From Microplitis mediator (taxonomy: Eukaryota; Arthropoda; Insecta; Hymenoptera; Braconidae): a stretch of 64,000 nucleotides of DNA. The position numbers and the translations under genes were made by a program. Below the pieces are notes generated by a model. The model worked only from the letters and a program-made list of their open reading frames with translations. It was not told the origin of the DNA and did not search any database. Shown here one piece after another: positions 35,580 to 48,143 of this stretch (positions are counted from its first letter, which is position 1; every line of letters begins with the position of its first letter). The DNA lies in contig NC_079975.1 of assembly GCF_029852145.1 (NCBI RefSeq), forward strand, positions 12,175,264 through 12,239,263. The letters are read 5' to 3'.

Positions 35580-35741
35580 TTGTGCTATTATACATGAGTA
35601 TACGTAAGCATATATGTCAGGACATATAGCCAGATATTAATAATTTATTCTGAATATATAAAAATAGATGGTGCCTTTTCATGAATAACTACATATAGTT
35701 GTATGTAGCCACATAGAATCATTCAGAAAATATATATATAT
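35580..35741. repeat. Left half of a CATATATGG word array (continues at 46549-46640)
   Basis: Words such as AGCATATATG, GACATATAG and CATATAG(T/C) pair with similar words at 46557-46622 (GATCATATATG, GCCATATATG). The two halves are separated by the 10.8 kb transposon, so they were one array before that insertion. The right part ends in a TACACGAAAAAA sequence, like the ends of other word elements. Confidence 0.55.
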
Positions 35742-36305
35742 TAGACTGATTCAAAAAAATCGACTAATTTTATTTTCCGTCATTATATCGAAAATATTGT
35801 TGAAAATGACGAAAAAAAAATACTGTGAAAGTTTGATCTCTTAATATTAATATGAACAACTGCCGCATCGCGATTTTCTATTTCCCGTTTGAATAACATG
35901 GGAAAATTTATTTTTTAAGCATTGGAATTTAGTAGCTCTCGGTGGGACCAATACTACTAAATGTGAGCAAGATCACGTCAAGTGGACCCCCCATTTTCCA
36001 CTTGGTCATGAAAATTAGTTCTATGTACTTTTTTTTTGAGTAGTCACTATGAAAAATTAATCCCCCAAACGATTTTTAAAAATTTTAATTTTAACAACAA
36101 TTTTTTTTACAATGAAATTTTGTAGTACTTTTAATTTAAAAATTGATTTCCAATCAACCGTTAAAGATAAAGTAACGAAATTTTCAGGATTTATTGTTAA
36201 ATATCTATATTTTATTAAAACATTAATAGCTTAAAACTATATGTTTATTATCCTATTGTTAATTAACTTTTAAGTAAACAAATGAAAATTTCATTGACTT
36301 CTCGG

Positions 36306-37826
36306 TGTTATGTCCGACTATTATTTAATTTAATATTTGGTTGCGTGGATTAGGCGTTCGGACTAACCAATGCAATTTTCGGCTCAAATGTTTAGTTCAA
36401 GCCTTATTTTATTTTTAGGGACACGTTTCGATGCGGATCTTCTTTAAATTCTAGTTATAACTAAATAGAAGTATCTTTCTATTTATATGTATATATTATA
36501 TGTTAAACGATACATACGATTATGAACTTATGACTTCCTTATTTCCTCCTAAGTTGAGGCTGATTGAAATTTTGTTAACGAGTTTAAAAGATAGAATAGC
36601 CACTTATAAACCTCCTACCTTTACGTTGATAATTCTTCGTCGATTACTTTTCTTTTCTCTGGGGGACTGCTTCGTTGTGGACCCTTGAACCCTTGAAGTG
36701 TGTTCCTTGGACTGATTGCCTCTCTCTCTCGTACCAACGATGTTCAAGCGAGGGTAGGTTGTTAAGATTAACTAACTTATTTTTAATTAATGAAACACAA
36801 AAACAATCTTTCGCTTTGATTTTCCCTTTATTTAACTTTTGAACTTTAATCTTTTATAAACAAAAATGCCTTTATTTTTCTTAAAAGAAAACAGAGATGA
36901 TACTCTTTATAGGCTTGTGTCTTTATTTCTTAACATTTATTACACTTTTTGAATACACTAAGATTTTTTAGTTTCTATATTTTTAGTTTTATGTTTTACC
37001 GGAATAATATTCCCTTAATTTTCCTGAGCGGAAATAGAGATGGCACTCTTTTAAAGAATTGGACTTTTATTTTTGAACATGTATTCACTTTACAATATTT
37101 ATTATTTCAATTTAATTGCACTGAGCAATGCTATTAAGCACTCAACGATTAACTCACAACCGATAACACTATTATTTATTGTAATTTTCTTTTTCTCTGT
37201 ATTATAATTTCTTTTTCTCTTAGCTACGCGATTTTATTGATTGCTTTCTTTAAGCTGAATTTTTTTTTATATATTTTTATATATCACTGCTATAACTTTT
37301 TCTTTACTTCGTTTTGTATATTTGTTATAAATATATAGTATATATATTTATTTAATTGGTTTTCATAATTTTATTTCCCGAATAAAATTATTTGAGAGAT
37401 TTAAAAAGATACTATGTACCAAGTTGCGACTCTTCGCTGAAAGTAATCAACTGATAACCGAAAAGCGAACCGGTGCTCGGTAGAGTGATTTTGCTCTTGA
37501 AAATTTTTAAGATGCAACCATGGGGTCCGAGTCAGGGGAGGGGGAATTTGCAGCGTCTTACAAAGTATGAGATGTCCCGTTGACAGAACTTACTTTAAGC
37601 CAATGCTAATTGTGGGTGTTACCACGCATTAGAATAATTGTTGTAAAAAGTAAGTGGGAAACTTAAGAAGGATAAGGGAATGAAAGACAGAAGAAAGAAA
37701 TCTGGTATGACGTTCTGTATCGCTCAATTGAACCCATCCTGGTTTCTCTGATGAGAAAATGGAATATTTATTCCTTTGGAGCGTTCAACATGAATTTAAA
37801 AAAAGTTTGCGAAGTCGGACATAACA
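36306..37826. mobile_element. Solo LTR, family B copy 1
   Basis: Starts TGTTATGTCCGAC, ends GTCGGACATAACA, with TCGG duplicated (36302-36305, 37827-37830). It interrupts the left arm of the transposon. About 85% similar to the copy at 44417-45961. Confidence 0.9.
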
Positions 37827-39664
37827 TCGGTAAAAAAATGAAGTTTTTTTTCATCGATTAAATGCGTTATTTATCAAAGTTTAAGATCCCGAAAGAAAAT
37901 TTCACTGCTCGCGATTAGTTTAAACAATATGAATTTATTTATCACCGCGCGCCGGGCGCTCTCAATGCAGCGCGCGGCCGAGCATCTCAGGCTATATTGC
38001 AGCTTCGGTCAATCATAATTAAAAATACCAATTGAAAATATTATTATTATAATTATTAAAAAAATTTTATTTGTTTAAACAATATCATAAATAAGACAGT
38101 AAAATAATTTCTTATTATTAAACTGAAACATGGATAACGGATTAATAATTAAGTGTTAAATTTTATAAAAACGCGTTATCTTGAATTTTTTTTAAAAACT
38201 TTGTTAATGAAAACTTTATCATCTTGCGAAACGAGCTTACACTGCAGTGATACACCATCCAACGGTTTGTAATAATGAAATTGGCGAGTATTTTTTATCG
38301 TCATTGTTCGTTCGAATCGCTGTCGGTACTTTTGTTCATGTAAGTCATGATCTTTTTGAGAACAAAAAGCAAAATTAATTGTTTTGAAAGAGCTTTCGGC
38401 CCACTCGAATAAGGAAAGTGGTGTTGTCATGTGCTTATTTTTGTCACGTTGAAGGCTAGCACGATAAGCCTGTCTTTTTACACTCCCTGCCAAGCCATCA
38501 CACGCTCCTTTGCCATGAGATGTGGCGAAAAAGTTCCACTCAGCTTCAACAGAAAAATCATTCTTGTGATTGACTAAGTTGGCAAAATTATATTTTTTTT
38601 TTACTGTGAAGCTGCTCCATCAGAAAAGTACTTTATTTTTTTAACGTTATTGGCACCAAATTTATTTTTCAAAAATTCAATCAATTTTGAATTAAAGAGA
38701 TGTACTGAACTTGCGTCGTGACTAACTTTCTCCGAAATCACTACGAAATTTTCATGCTTCATTTCTTCATTTTCTATATAATACGTGACGTACGGGAGAA
38801 GTGTAGCCTGATCATTTGACCAATGATGCGATTGGATAGCGTCTTGCACAAAAAAAGAATAGTTTTCGGAAAAATCGAGACATACTATAAACTCTCCAGC
38901 TTCAGCAGATTATTTTTGTTTGGAGAAATGAGACGCTTGAGATCTTGCCACAAAATCGTGTTTCAAAAGCTCTGACCACTTATTTTGCAATTCATTTAAA
39001 AAATCTTCTTTTGTATATTTTGCTTCAACGATTTCAGTCCTGAAGATTTCAAACAAATGTATTATATTATAGACCGTAAAAAAGTAGGAAAAAACAATAA
39101 ATACACAAATTGAAATAATGAAATTCAATAATTTCATACGATTAATGTTAATATGATAAAATTTTATCGTTATTAATTTAGAAGAATATAGAAATTATTT
39201 AATCATCCAATTAACAAGTTATACTTTCAAAGTGTGTACTGAGATCAATAATTATATGAGTAATTTGTATGTATTTAATTTTTTTTCTTACCTGTCGGTA
39301 CTTTTCCATTGGCTAAATGATATTTCCTCTATCTCATGACTATCAATTAATAATCTTAACTTTTCAATAACGAAATCGACTTCTGGACACTTTTCACGCG
39401 TAGAAAAATAACATGATGATGTAGGTTCCACGCAAACAGAGCGTTGAATCAAATCATTTGAGCTTTCAGAGAAATCAATTCCTTCCTTTTTAAGTTCATT
39501 TTTTAGTCCATGTAATTGTAATTTTCCATTTTGGTGAATTTTGCATACACACACATTATGTGTTCCGCTTTTTCCAGCAGAAATACATTCCCGTGGTCTT
39601 AAAGTTTGAAATTTAGTCTGCCCAATTTTCTCATCAGGAAAAGCTTCTTTAAATTTTTTATATA

Positions 39665-42488
39665 CACTAATGCAAAAAATTAAAGGAGCAGAAAAATTTT
39701 ATAAATTTTTTAGTGATTTTTGGAAGGCTGTAACTTGGTGAAAAAAAATCGTATCGAGTATTGAAAACTTGAATAAATTCCCTACAAGACCCTGTCATCA
39801 TTTTTTGGGAAAAAAATTTTTTTTTTCATTTTTAACATTGTGACGTTACATTGCCGAGGAGATGGGATTTAAGGTTGGAGTACGTGGGAGTCTGTGTGCT
39901 AGAGAGAGATAATGTGAGTATGTGTGTCGAGTTGAGGGTAGTGAATAGTGAGCTGAGTATATGGAGTATAAATGTGTATGATCAGTTAAGTGTGGGATAG
40001 AGTACGTGTATGATATGGGGTATGTTTCTTGAGTGTCTGTGTGATGGAGCGTGGACTTAACGGGGGATGTCTAGCTGTGTCGCGGATAGTGGCCAAGATA
40101 ACGTGCCTCCCGACCAGTGATGACGACTAGGCCCAGGCTTAGCCCTCGGGGTTGACGTGATGATCACGGAGGTGCGACTGAGATGTCGCCGCCCCTTCGT
40201 GGTGGTACCCGAAGTTAGTTGGGGTACGTGTACGGTTATTGGGGGGATGGCAGGCCTCGTTTGCGATGCTCGAGGAAGCCAACAATTCGCTAACTTCGGA
40301 TATCACGGGGAGTGACATTACGGGAAGGCCCGTGAGTCCACGGCTTGTATGTTTGTGAAGGTAAGAATGGATGGAGAAGCGAGAATGTAGGATTGAAAGA
40401 GATGGAGTGGAGTAAGCGAGTTAGAGTGGGAGATTATCGTGAAAGAGTTGTGCGAGTACCGTTGAGGAAGAAAGTTGAGACCTGGCGTCGCTCGTGTACG
40501 AGTCGACCCAGTAGTCGAGTTTGGAGTCTTAGAGTAAGCGGTGGTGAGTTGGAGAGTCGCCATGGTGGACCTCGACCGCAACCGCTAGACTTTTCGTCGT
40601 TTTGGAGCTTGTGGCTCTGTGGATGGTGCTCTTGGAGCCGATTGTCGTGATAGTTGTCGCAAATTACCGCATTATTTATTTATATTTTATTTTGTTTATC
40701 TTTCTTTTAGTAGTGTATTAAGTTTGTGATTCGTCGTCGTCGAGAGGTTCCCGATGTCTTGCCCAGGTATTTATTTGCGTGATGGACCGAGAGTATTGGA
40801 CCGCGGGTCTTTTGGGCCCTCCGCGTCACTCTCGCGTCATCTTTATGGTAATTTTATTTAGTTTTGTTTTATTATTTTATTTCTTTTATATTATTTAATT
40901 AATCGGCTTCTTTCGCATGAAAAGAACCGCGACCCTCTCTCCACAACCTAGCATACTGAGCGCACCAGGACATGCCGCTACCACCGGTCATGTCTCTCAT
41001 CTCCAAAGGGTATAGTTTATAGGTTTTAATTTACGTGTACGTTTAGACCGGTTGCCGATACCGGGGAAATAAAAGTCGGCTGGCGCCCGTCAGGATCTGG
41101 AGGGGATAAGAGGGGTGATTGGTGGGCGAAGTGTAACGTAGCCCGATTTTGAGTAATTTGAGTTTTGAATTATTGGGTAAATTCATTGAGTAAGAATTTT
41201 GAGTAATTATTGGGTTTAATTGGAGTCTTAAGAAAATAATACGTTACAACATCCATTAGAAGTAAGTACAAAAAAATGTCTTTTTTTGGTTTTTTAGTAA
41301 ATCAACCGCTACTCTGCAAATATCGATAAAAAAAATAATGTTGCCAGAGACTTTTTTAGCTTAATGTATCCCCAAGACCCCTGTAAATTTTTAAATTGAT
41401 CTATCGAACCATTTTTTGGGAATCATTGATCAAAGTTTTGCTATAAATAATCATAATCAAAATGAAAAAATTATTTTTTTTGGACTTTCCTCAAATTTTT
41501 GCATTAGTAACTCAGCAAATGCGAAGAAATGACAAAAAAACTAAAAAATTTCCAAAAAATTAAAAAAAAAAAAAATTTAGAACACAAAAAAAAAGTTTCA
41601 ATTTTTTTTTTCTTCGATTTTTTTTGACATTTTTTGGAAATTTTTTATTTTTTTTGTCATTTCCTTGCATTTGCTGAGTTACCAACGCAAAAACTTGAGA
41701 AAAGTCGGAAAAAAAATAATTTTTTCTTTTTGATTATGATTACACAATTAAAGGAACAAAACTTGCTCCTTTAATTGTTTAGCAAAACTTTGATCAATGA
41801 TTCCCAAAAAACGGTTCGATAGATCAATTTAAAAATTTACAGGGGTCTTGGGGGTACATTAAGCTAAAAAAGTCCCTGGCAACATTATTTTTTTTATCGA
41901 TATTTGCAGAGTAGCGGTTGATTTACTAAAAAACCAAAAAAAGTCATTTTTTTGTACTTTCTTCTAATGGATGTTAAAAATAAAAAAAATTTTTTTTTTC
42001 AAAAAATGATGACAGGGTCTTGTAGGGAATTTATTCAAGTTTTTAACGCCGCCCTTCAACTTTCTGTGCGATCATTGGTACCCGAAATATCGAAGATCAA
42101 AGCCAAAAGGATCATTTTCTGTTTGAAGGCTGATATCTCTGCGACAAATCGTCCTACGAGGTTAAAAAAAAAAACAAATTGAAGCTGAATAAATTTGCTA
42201 AACGATGTATGCATTCGTTTAGTTGAAAGAATTTTTCCGCGGTCCGTGGGCTCTTCGGAAAAAAAAAAAAAATTTAGAAATTTTTTGGCTCGCGGTATTT
42301 CTCATGTTTGCGCAATAATCGGAGCTTTTAAAAAATTTTGAAAAAAATACACCTAAACTAGAGATTTTAAGCTATAAAATGCTTTTTTTAAATTTTCGAT
42401 ACGATTTTTTTTCACCAAGTTACAGCCTTCCAAAAATCACTAAAAAATTTATAAAATTTTTCTGCTCCTTTAATTTTTTGCATTAGTG
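39665..42488. mobile_element. TA-flanked palindromic element inside the transposase gene
   Basis: Starts CACTAATGCAAAAAATTAAA, ends with its inverted copy (...TTTGCATTAGTG), with TA duplicated on both sides, as for Tc1/mariner-type elements. It has long arms and no ORF. The left arm has lost several hundred bp compared with 54921-56678, and it contains the solo LTR 39839-41248. Confidence 0.9.
39839..41248. mobile_element. Solo LTR (1.41 kb) in the palindromic element
   Basis: Starts TGTGACGTTACATTG, ends ATACGTTACA, with ACAT duplicated (39835-39838, 41249-41252). The empty site is visible in the sister copy at 55438-55445. It is GC-richer than its surroundings, and its ORFs are not supported. 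TGGCGCCCGTCAGGA, worded like a primer-binding site, lies inside it at 41081. Confidence 0.85.
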
Positions 42489-44416
42489 TAAATCATTTAT
42501 GTTAAATAATAAGAGTCTTTTTTGTTTTTGTATTTTTTTACCATTTTCTAACACCGTAACATAATCTTTAATTCCAGGCATCACACGGCTAACATCATCT
42601 GACAAATAAAAATTTTCTACGCGATCGAGTATTGTATTGTCCAGGCTTTTTCCTTTTTTGGTATCAGGCTGTGACGCAAATCCTGAATTTTTTCTAATAT
42701 TTTTAGCAGCTTGTACCATTCTCTTCGAAACTTTAAATTCGCGTCATATCATGTTTATTGACCAATCCAACGAAAGAGTAGTCAAGACTTGGATTTTTTC
42801 GGATCTACTAGTTGTTTGACTAAAAGCACACTTAAAATTATTCATAATGACTTCATTTGGATTGTTATTTATATCGCTATCACTCAATTTCTGGACAGAA
42901 GTTATAATAGCTTTCTTACACTCAGTGATACTCGACACTCGTCTCAATTTTATTGGTCGTTCACCGACCTCCGATAGCAGTTTATTGACGTTATCAATTT
43001 TTAATTGATTGTCTACTGCATCGCATTTGAAGATAGGATCTTTCTTGTCATCATCTTTGATCTCATCAACTCCTGGTTCGGTCTCGTCAACACAAGAATT
43101 TTTATCTATACGTTTTTCGCAAAGATTTTCAGTTGTACCAGGTTTACGGCCCAGATAAATTGCCCTCTCACAAGAATTACACATGTAATATCCGACGAAT
43201 TTTTTAAAATCACTAGCTCGATTAGCAGTAATTAAAACTCAATTTTTAATGACGTATTTATGATTTTTTTTATTCAATGGATTACAACACTTATTGACTC
43301 GGCCCATTTTAAATCACTAGCAATATTATTAATATAAATAAAAATTTTAATATCAACAAATAAAAAAACTAAACACAAATTTACGAAGCTTCAGCTCTTG
43401 TTTTCAATATTTTTCTCGTCTTATGTGCGTGTGAACTAATTTAACAAATAAACTGAAATGACTAGTAGAACTCATTTGTTATTTACGTGGATACACAAAT
43501 AACAAATGAATAACGTAACCCAGCAATTTTTTTTTGTCCAAAGATGGAGTACTTTTTAGTAAATTAAAAAATAATTGCTTACTAAATTACCAAGAAAAAA
43601 TAAATATAGACAACGCGTTTTTATAAAATTTAATACTTCATTATTAATCAGTTATCCGTGTTTCAGTTTAATAATAAGAAATTATTTTATTGTCTTATTT
43701 ATGATATTGTTTAAACAAATAAAATTTTTTTAATAATAATAATAATATTTTCAATTGGTATTTTTAATTATGATTGACCGAAGCTGCAATATAGCCTGAG
43801 ATGCTCGGCCGCGCGCTGCATTGAGAGCGCCCGGCGCCCGGCGCGCGGTGATAAATAAATTCATATTGTTTAAGCTAATCGCGAGCAGTGAAATTTTCTT
43901 TCGGGATCTTAAACTTTGATAAATAACGCATTTAATCGATGAAAAAAAACTTCATTTTTTTACCGAGAAGTCAATGAAATTTTCATTTGTTTACTTAAAA
44001 GTTAATTAACAATAGGATAATAAACAAATAATTTTAAGCTATTAATGTTTTAATAAAATCTAGATATTTAACAATAAATCCTGAAAATTTCGTTACTTTA
44101 TCTTTAACGGTTGATTGGGAATCAATTTTTTAATTAAAAGTACTACAAAATTTCATTGTAAAAAAAATTGTTGTTAAAATTAAAATTTTTAAAAATCGTT
44201 TGGGGGATTAATTTTTCATAGTGACTACTCAAAAAAAAAGTACATAGAATTAATTTTCATGACCAAGTGGAAAATGGGGGGTCCACTTGACGTGATCTTG
44301 CTCTGTTTAAGACATATTCTTATGGGAAATTTGACGCTCTACAAAAATGGTTTCTTATAATTTTTCGATATTTTTATTTCTTCAAAAGTAATTCGAAGTT
44401 AAAATTAGATTGATGA

Positions 44417-45961
44417 TGTTATGTCCGACTATTATTTAATTTAATATTTGGTTTGCGTGGATTAGGCGTCCGGACTAACCAATGCAATTTTCCGCTCAAA
44501 TGTTTAGTTCGAGCCTTATTTTATTTTTAGGGACACATTTCGATGCGGATCTTCCTTTAATTCTAGTTATAGCTAAATAGAGGTATCTTTCTATTGATAT
44601 TCATATATTATATGTTAACCGATACATACAGTTATAAAATTATGGCTTCCTTATTTCCACCTACGTTGAGGCTGATTGAAATTTGGTTATCAAGTTGAAA
44701 AGAAAAAATAGCCACTTATAAATTTCTTACCTTTGCGGTGATAATTCTTCTTCAATTACTTTTATTCGGGGGGACTCCTTCGTTGTGGACCCTTGGACCC
44801 TTGAAGTGTGTTCCTTTGTTGTGGACCCTTGGACTGATTGCCGTCTCTCTCTCTCTCTCTCATGCAAGCGATGTTCGAGCGAGGGTAGGTTGTTAATACT
44901 AACTAACTTATTTTTAATTAATCAAACAGAAAAATAGTTTTCACTTTGGTTTTCTTTTTATTTTACTTCGAAACTTTAATTTTTAGCAATGATAAAATGC
45001 CTTTATTTTTCTTAGAAGAAATTAAAGATGATACTCTTTAGAGGCTTGTATCTTTATTTTTGAACATTTGTTACACTTTTTGTATACACTGAAATTTTTC
45101 TATTTTCTATGTTTTTAATTTTATGTTTTACCGGAATAATATTCCTTTAATTTTCCTAAGAGGAAATAGAGATGATACTCTTTTAAAGGAGCGTGTTTTT
45201 AATTTTAAACATGTATTCACTTTTTATTACAATAATTAGCATCTCAATATTATTACACAAGACAATGCGATTAAGCACTAAACTAACAACTTACAACCGA
45301 TAACACTATTATTTTCGGAAACTTTTATTCTTTTCTTTGTATTATATTTTTTTCTTCGCTATGGGGCTTTATTAATTGCTTTCTTTAAGCAGTTTATTTT
45401 AATATATTTTTCCACTGATATAACTTTTTCTTTACTTTGTTTTCTTTGTATATTTGTTATAAATATATAGTGTATATAGATATTTTATTTGTTTGGTAAT
45501 TTTATTTCTTGAATAAAATTATTTGAGAAACTTTTAGAAAGATACTGCTGTACCTAATTGCGACTCTTCGCTGAAACTAATCAACTGATAATCGAAAAGC
45601 AAACCGGTGCTCGGTAGAGTCATTTTGCTCTTCGAAATTTTTAACGCTGCAACCATGGAGGTCCGAGTTTGGAAAAGGGAGGGTTTTGGTATCTTGCATA
45701 GTATGAGATGTCCCGTTGACAGAACTTAATTTAAGTCAATGCTAATTGTGGGTGTTACCACGCATTAGAATAATTGTTGTAAAAAGTAAGTGGGGAACTT
45801 AAGAAGGATAAGGGAGTGAAAGACAGAAGAAAGAAATCTGATATGACGTTCTGTATCGTTCATTTGAACCCATCCTGGTTTCTCTTATGAGAAACTGGAA
45901 TATTTATTCCCTAAGAGTGTTCAACATGAGTTTGAAAAAGTTTGCGAAGTCAGACATAACA
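44417..45961. mobile_element. Solo LTR, family B copy 2
   Basis: Starts TGTTATGTCCGAC, ends CAGACATAACA, with ATGA duplicated (44413-44416, 45962-45965). It sits in a small secondary palindrome of the transposon's right arm (44305-44416 mirrors 46225-46335). The duplications differ from copy 1, so the two inserted independently. Confidence 0.9.
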
Positions 45962-46640
45962 ATGATAAATTTTTACATTTTTTAAATTTTTTGACGCAAC
46001 CATCAACTTTATCCGAAAATTTTAGAGGACACTTTTGTAGAGCATTTTATTTCCTACAACTTATCTTAGAGAAAATTTTCGATATTTCACTTAGATCGTA
46101 TGTTATTTGCAATTAACTGAAAATTTTTTTAAATAATCTAAATTTTGTTGCTTAAAATTAATTATATTAAATTTTCAGTTAATTACGAATAACTTACGAC
46201 TTATGAGAAAATTTATCGTCAATCTAACTTTAACTTCGAATTACTTTGGAAGAAATAACAATATCGAAAAATTATAAGAGACCTTTTTTGTAGAGCGTCA
46301 AATTTTCCATAAGAATATGTCTTGAACTTTCAAAAGTATTGGTCCCACCGAGAGCTACAAAATTCCAAAGCTTAAAAAATAAATTTTCCCATGTTATTTA
46401 AACGAGAAATAGAAAATTGCGATGCGGCAGTTGTTAATATTAATATTAAGAGCTCAAACTTTCACAGGAATTTTTTTTCGTCATTTCCAACAATATTTTC
46501 GAGATAATGAAGAAAAAAAAAATTAGTCGATTTTTTTTATCCAGTCTAATATATATGTCCATGTGTGTTTTGATATATGATCATATATGTTTTGAACAAG
46601 CCATATATGCCCACATACACGAAAAAAAAAAAAACAGCAA

Positions 46641-47215
46641 CCAATACTGTGTTCAACAGTAATCTAGTAAATATAATATATATGAAACAACGAAATTTGA
46701 TATAGAACCGTGCGGATTAACGACAAGTATTGTCTTCAATAATGGTGGGTAATGTTAAGTACACTGTGGTGAAAACAGTTATAATTACTCAAGTAATATG
46801 AATTGTCAATATTTTGGAACGTAACCACCGTTTTTTCTATTCTTATTTCTATTTTACTACAGGATCATGAATAGCACGTTCTTTATAATTATGGCCACTA
46901 CAGACCGCAGCAACGAGTATATTCGTAAGACACTCTCACAATCATGACACGTGTGCCTTGCTGTATAATAATTCCTGGTCAGACAGGCGCTGTACGATCG
47001 TGAGTGTGCTTTAGTACAGTACTTATGACTGCGTTAGACAGTGGCTAAAGCGATTAAGCACGCACTATTTACTACCACGTAGTAAAATAATTAGACGAAT
47101 AGAAAAATTGTTGGTTTCATTCCAAGAGACTAACAATCGATATTGATAAACTACGACACGATCGTTACGAAATAAGAAAAAATATACTTTACTTATGTAA
47201 CATAATTGTAATTAC
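46641..47215. other. Unannotated stretch
   Basis: No gene recognised. It would be intron of the MULE-derived gene, if that gene is real. Confidence 0.3.
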
Positions 47216-47576
47216 CGAATTTTTATGAAGCGCATGAACTGTGTATAATTGATGACTTTTCAGATGCTCATTCGGTGCAATTTTTGGAAATTGAGAGAAT
47301 GTCCCATCCATAAAAAGTTGCTGACAATTAATGAATTTCTTCATAAATCCAGGATTCCGGATAATAAGCGAGTGGTAAAGTCCGTACGGTACTAGCTGCA
47401 GCAATAATCGACCTCCATTGTATTCTAACTGGTCCAAGTACTCATCAGCATTCAATGTGGTGAAGAATTTCTCAATACCATTCTTAATCGTGGGTAAAGC
47501 CAACCCAGTACTTCCCCAGCGGTTCAATGAGCTACGAACGGTTTTAAATGGTATTTGCACTGATGCTTTAGGATAT
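47216..47576 (-). CDS. MULE transposase-derived exon (middle)
   Basis: Minus strand, 361 nt, bounded by an acceptor (CTCTTTTAG) and a donor (G|GTAATT at 47215). It is open throughout and reads YPKASVQIPFKTVRSSLNRWG, ..., QQLFMDGTFSQFPKI and HQLYTVHALHKNS. In MULE transposases the Asp of MDGTF is the first catalytic residue and QLYTVH follows it. The phase matches the FLYWCH-like exon upstream (47934-48143) and the DFE exon at 27814-28541. With no stops or frameshifts in this exon, it could belong to a young transposon or a domesticated host gene. Confidence 0.7.
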
Positions 47577-47933
47577 CTAAAAGAGTTAAGGAAAATTAGT
47601 TGATGAAAAAGCATATTTTAGTGCTACTTTGTAAAAAAAACTTTCTTGGATATTTCGATAATGTAAATAAAAATCTCCGAGGTATAAAACAGAATGCACA
47701 GTAAAATTAATATGATGAAATGTTCGAAAAGATCCAATTAAACTCAACAGAGTTCAACTGACGCCTGAAAAAATTTAAATTTTATTTTCAATGATTTGAT
47801 CAAAAATTTTGATGAAGAAATTACAGTCATTATAAGTTATTTACTGTCTTTATTATAAATTAGATAACACAATAGTTTCAGAGAGACTAATTTAGAAATT
47901 AATAGTCTTATAACTAGGTCCTGCTGCACTTAC

Positions 47934-48143
47934 TTTAAAGCCGCATGATCGTAAATTTGCTTATAATTGCAACCGGGGGAGCATTTTTCTTTCAGCTCTC
48001 TCCTGAATAAACGCCTCTCCTGAGCCACTTCATCTTTGTCACAAGAGTGTAATTGTCCAGGTCGAAATTCGCAACTGTCCCAAATTAATGTACCATTACA
48101 TTGATTTTTGCCATAAAAGCGTTTAAAAGCACAGTTGTAAAAT
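47934..48143 (-). CDS. FLYWCH-like zinc-finger exon of the MULE-derived gene
   Basis: Minus strand, 210 nt between an acceptor (TCTTTACAG) and a strong donor (GTAAGTG). Translation gives FYNCAFKRFYGKNQCNGTLIW, then PGQLHSCDKDE and FRRELKEKCS. The C-x-C spacing and trailing LHSC recall FLYWCH-type DNA-binding fingers that precede MULE transposase domains. It joins the next exon in phase (split AAA codon) after a 357-bp intron. The promoter and first exon were not recognised. Confidence 0.6.

Larger units (their letters stand above)
38176..43307 (-). pseudogene. Transposase-like gene of the 10.8 kb element (spliced, decayed)
   Basis: It starts at an ATG at 43307 (MGRVNKCC) with a Cys-rich N-terminus (YMCNSC), runs to 42489, then from 39664 to 38176 once the palindromic insertion and one TA are removed; the frame NDLYKKFKEAF is continuous across that junction. 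A GT-AG intron (39040-39291) joins STDR to TEIVEA in phase. Later motifs are VCVCKIHQNGKL, CLDFSENYSF, DAIQSHHW, YFSDGAASQ and FATSHGKGACDG. The acidic residues in DFSENY, FSDGAAS and ACDG are candidate DDE/D catalytic positions. I know this protein type from many arthropod and other animal genomes as uncharacterised proteins; I infer a transposase from its place between TIRs. Three or more in-frame stops and one frameshift (near 38570) kill it. Confidence 0.75.
35742..46548 (-). mobile_element. 10.8 kb TAG-ended DNA transposon with long TIRs and transposase remnant
   Basis: The ends TAGACTG and CAGTCTA open long inverted arms: 35742-36305 plus 37827-38160 on the left, 43590-44416 plus 45962-46548 on the right, including a shared GC-rich block (CGCGCGCTGCATTGAGAGCG at 43.8 kb). 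ATATATAT flanks both ends (35734-35741, 46549-46556), an 8-bp target duplication; it lies in a word array, not a long TA tract. Between the arms is a single minus-strand transposase-like gene. Nested insertions (two solo LTRs, one palindromic element with a third solo LTR) account for about 5.9 kb. I cannot name the superfamily. Confidence 0.85.

Noticed and set aside
40318..40650. ORFs of 87 and 101 residues on both strands
   Set aside because: They lie within the GC-rich part of the solo LTR 39839-41248 and have no recognisable motifs.
41952..42182. Similar 60-80-residue ORFs at 41952, 55218 and 56143
   Set aside because: They recur because they lie in copies of the palindromic element; both orientations are open by chance, with no protein motifs.
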